Source of the DNA: an uncultured Lachnospiraceae bacterium | Lineage (GTDB): Bacteria; Bacillota; Clostridia; Lachnospirales; Lachnospiraceae | Assembly (NCBI GenBank): GCA_900313265.1 | Contig: OMRN01000293.1 | Span: 1-6,730 of the forward strand | DNA length: 6,730 nt | Direction of reading: 5' to 3' | Shown here: piece after piece, positions 5,514 to 6,730 of the stretch | How the letters are laid out: each line of letters starts with the position of its first letter | How positions within the stretch are numbered: the first letter of the stretch is position 1 | Translations under genes and position numbers: made by a program | Notes under the pieces: generated by a model | Seen by the model: only the letters and a program-made list of their open reading frames with translations | What the model was told of the DNA's origin: nothing | The model's database searches: none

Positions 5514-6645
5514 AAAAAGAGAGACAAATCTTGAATTACTCAGAATCATAGCCATGCTGATGGTGATTTCGCTTCATTATCTCGATAAGGGGAATACTCT
5601 TGTGGAGATTGGTAAAATTACGTTTAAAAACTGGAATCTTGTGAATGAACTGACAGCCTGGGCGCTGGAGGTTTTATGCTATGGAGCGGTAAACCTTTAT
5701 ATCATGATCAGCGGATATTTTTTAATCAATGCACGTGCACGGATGGAGAAACCGTTCAAGATGGTGATTCAGGTACTGTTTTATTCCGTCGGTATTTTTC
5801 TGATTTTCCTCGCCATGGGAAAACTGCCGGATTATGCATTCGAAACGTTCTATAAGCATATGTTCTTTACACCGGTCGCATCCTCGCATTACTGGTTTGC
5901 GTCCATGTATATTTTCTTTTACTTAACGGCTCCTTTTCTGGCCGTCGGACTCAGACGGTTAAATAAAACACAGCATCTCGGGCTCGTCGTTATTACCATG
6001 CTCTTATTTTCCCGTCTTTGGAAGACCATTCTTCCCCAGACGGCTCCGATTGACGATAAGGGGTACGGAATTTTATGGTTTGTCACGCTTTTTGTGCTTG
6101 CTTCCTATATCCGGAAATTCGTTCCGGTAAGAAAAAACAGAAGGTGGCTGTATTTCGGAATTTATCTTCTTTCAAGTCTTGTCACCTTTGCCAGCTTTTT
6201 TGCGGTAAACCGGATTTTCCTTATGACCGGCCGGTTTGAAGTCTTTATCAAAGTACTTCTTGAATACAATTCGCCTACGGTAATTGTTGCCTCCACGTCA
6301 CTGTTTTTGTTCTTCCGCACGATTACGATACCGGACGGATTCTTTTCGAAAATCATTCTGTTTGTTTCGCCGCTTACTTTCGGTGTATATCTGCTTCATG
6401 AACAGTTCCTGCTTCGGTCGCTGTGGGTGGATTTCTGGAAAACGGAAGAAGCATTTTTAAAACCCTGGTTTATTCTTCATTACATCGGCTGTGTCTGTGC
6501 GGTGTTTATCATCGGCGCCGTCGTGGAGTGGATCCGGAAAACGCTTTTTGACCTGATTTACAAACTGAAACCGTGTCGGTGGTTTTTCGGAAAATTAGGA
6601 AAACTCGACTGCATTTTCCCCGAAAAGGATGAGGATTTTCAATGA
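5503..6645 (+). CDS. Acyltransferase-3 family membrane O-acyltransferase
   Basis: About 380 residues from ATG 5503 (385 from ATG 5488). The protein is polytopic, with roughly ten hydrophobic segments. It carries hallmarks of the acyltransferase-3 (OafA/WecH-like) family. The first helix holds R-X10-H (R14 and H25 from ATG 5503), the proposed catalytic pair. SHYWFASMYIFFYLTAPFL, encoded around 5884-5940, matches the family's second-helix-pair pattern, and FGVYLLHEQFLLR near 6379-6417 matches the late GVYLxH motif. Members add acetyl, succinyl or similar groups to sugars at or across the membrane. Here the target is presumably the surface glycan made by this cluster. The frame is open back to an ATG at 5440, but that region is the out-of-frame end of the glycosyltransferase gene and would put a Cys/Arg-rich stretch before the conserved start. 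The gene overlaps the preceding gene by 11 bases and the next by 4 (ATGA). Confidence 0.88.
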   Translation: MQDKKRETNLELLRIIAMLMVISLHYLDKGNTLVEIGKITFKNWNLVNELTAWALEVLCYGAVNLYIMISGYFLINARARMEKPFKMVIQVLFYSVGIFLIFLAMGKLPDYAFETFYKHMFFTPVASSHYWFASMYIFFYLTAPFLAVGLRRLNKTQHLGLVVITMLLFSRLWKTILPQTAPIDDKGYGILWFVTLFVLASYIRKFVPVRKNRRWLYFGIYLLSSLVTFASFFAVNRIFLMTGRFEVFIKVLLEYNSPTVIVASTSLFLFFRTITIPDGFFSKIILFVSPLTFGVYLLHEQFLLRSLWVDFWKTEEAFLKPWFILHYIGCVCAVFIIGAVVEWIRKTLFDLIYKLKPCRWFFGKLGKLDCIFPEKDEDFQ

Positions 6646-6730
6646 ATACGAACCCAAATGAAGCGAAAAAAGGAATGAAAATTGCGGACATCTGTTTTGC
6701 CGCGGTTTTGTTTCTTTTTCCGTTTCTTCA
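6642..6730 (+). CDS. N-terminus of a further membrane protein (cut by window edge)
   Basis: ATG 6642 overlaps the acyltransferase stop as ATGA, and GGATGAGG at 6627-6634 provides a ribosome binding site 7 bases upstream. The 29 visible codons give a hydrophilic start with three lysines (K9, K10, K13) followed by a hydrophobic run from about residue 14 (IADICFAAVLFLFPFL). That is a typical inside-positive first membrane helix. Too little is present to name a family. A polysaccharide polymerase, flippase or GT-C glycosyltransferase would fit the operon. Confidence 0.7.
   Translation, partial: MNTNPNEAKKGMKIADICFAAVLFLFPFL

Noticed and set aside
105..6645. High frequency of CGGAA, TCCGG and TTCGGA words across all genes as a possible uptake or recognition sequence
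   Set aside because: They occur mostly at positions explained by favoured CCG, GGA, CGG and GAA codons, with no fixed longer consensus or spacing.

Overview
The window is about 6.7 kb of tightly packed, single-strand (+) DNA from an exopolysaccharide, capsule or cell-surface-glycan gene cluster. Codon choice (GGA, GAA, CCG, AGA/CGG and ACG common), GC content in the mid-40s % by eye, strong AGGAGG-like ribosome binding sites and the protein types suggest a Firmicute of the class Clostridia, probably Lachnospiraceae-like. That placement is inference from style; no marker gene is present.

Layout: (1) the 3' tail of an unrecognised upstream gene (2-133, partial); (2) a membrane-anchored SGNH/GDSL-type hydrolase or esterase (105-1001); (3) a polytopic membrane protein of unknown function, possibly GT-C-like (991-2205); (4) a mannose-1-phosphate guanylyltransferase with a C-terminal cupin domain, ManC type (2202-3515); (5) a class I mannose-6-phosphate isomerase, ManA (3487 or 3481 to 4497); (6) a family 2 glycosyltransferase with two C-terminal membrane helices, resembling DPM1/GtrB-type polyprenyl-phosphate glycosyltransferases (4533-5513); (7) an acyltransferase-3 family membrane O-acyltransferase (about 5503-6645); (8) the first 29 codons of another membrane protein, cut by the window edge (6642 onward).

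Every gene-to-gene junction overlaps except one 35-base gap (4498-4532). No promoter or terminator is visible, so the window looks like the interior of one long, translationally coupled operon.

The genes make sense together. ManA converts fructose-6-P to mannose-6-P, and ManC makes GDP-mannose from mannose-1-P. The phosphomannomutase between them is not in the window. The GT2 enzyme could load a sugar, plausibly mannose, onto a polyprenyl phosphate at the inner membrane face. A polytopic protein (gene 3 or the cut gene 8) could use that lipid-linked sugar outside. The acyltransferase-3 protein and the SGNH protein would add, move or remove O-acyl groups on the exported glycan. The enzyme families are well supported; the joined-up lipid-mannose route is a hypothesis. 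I saw no tRNA or rRNA genes, CRISPR arrays, insertion sequences or phage genes.
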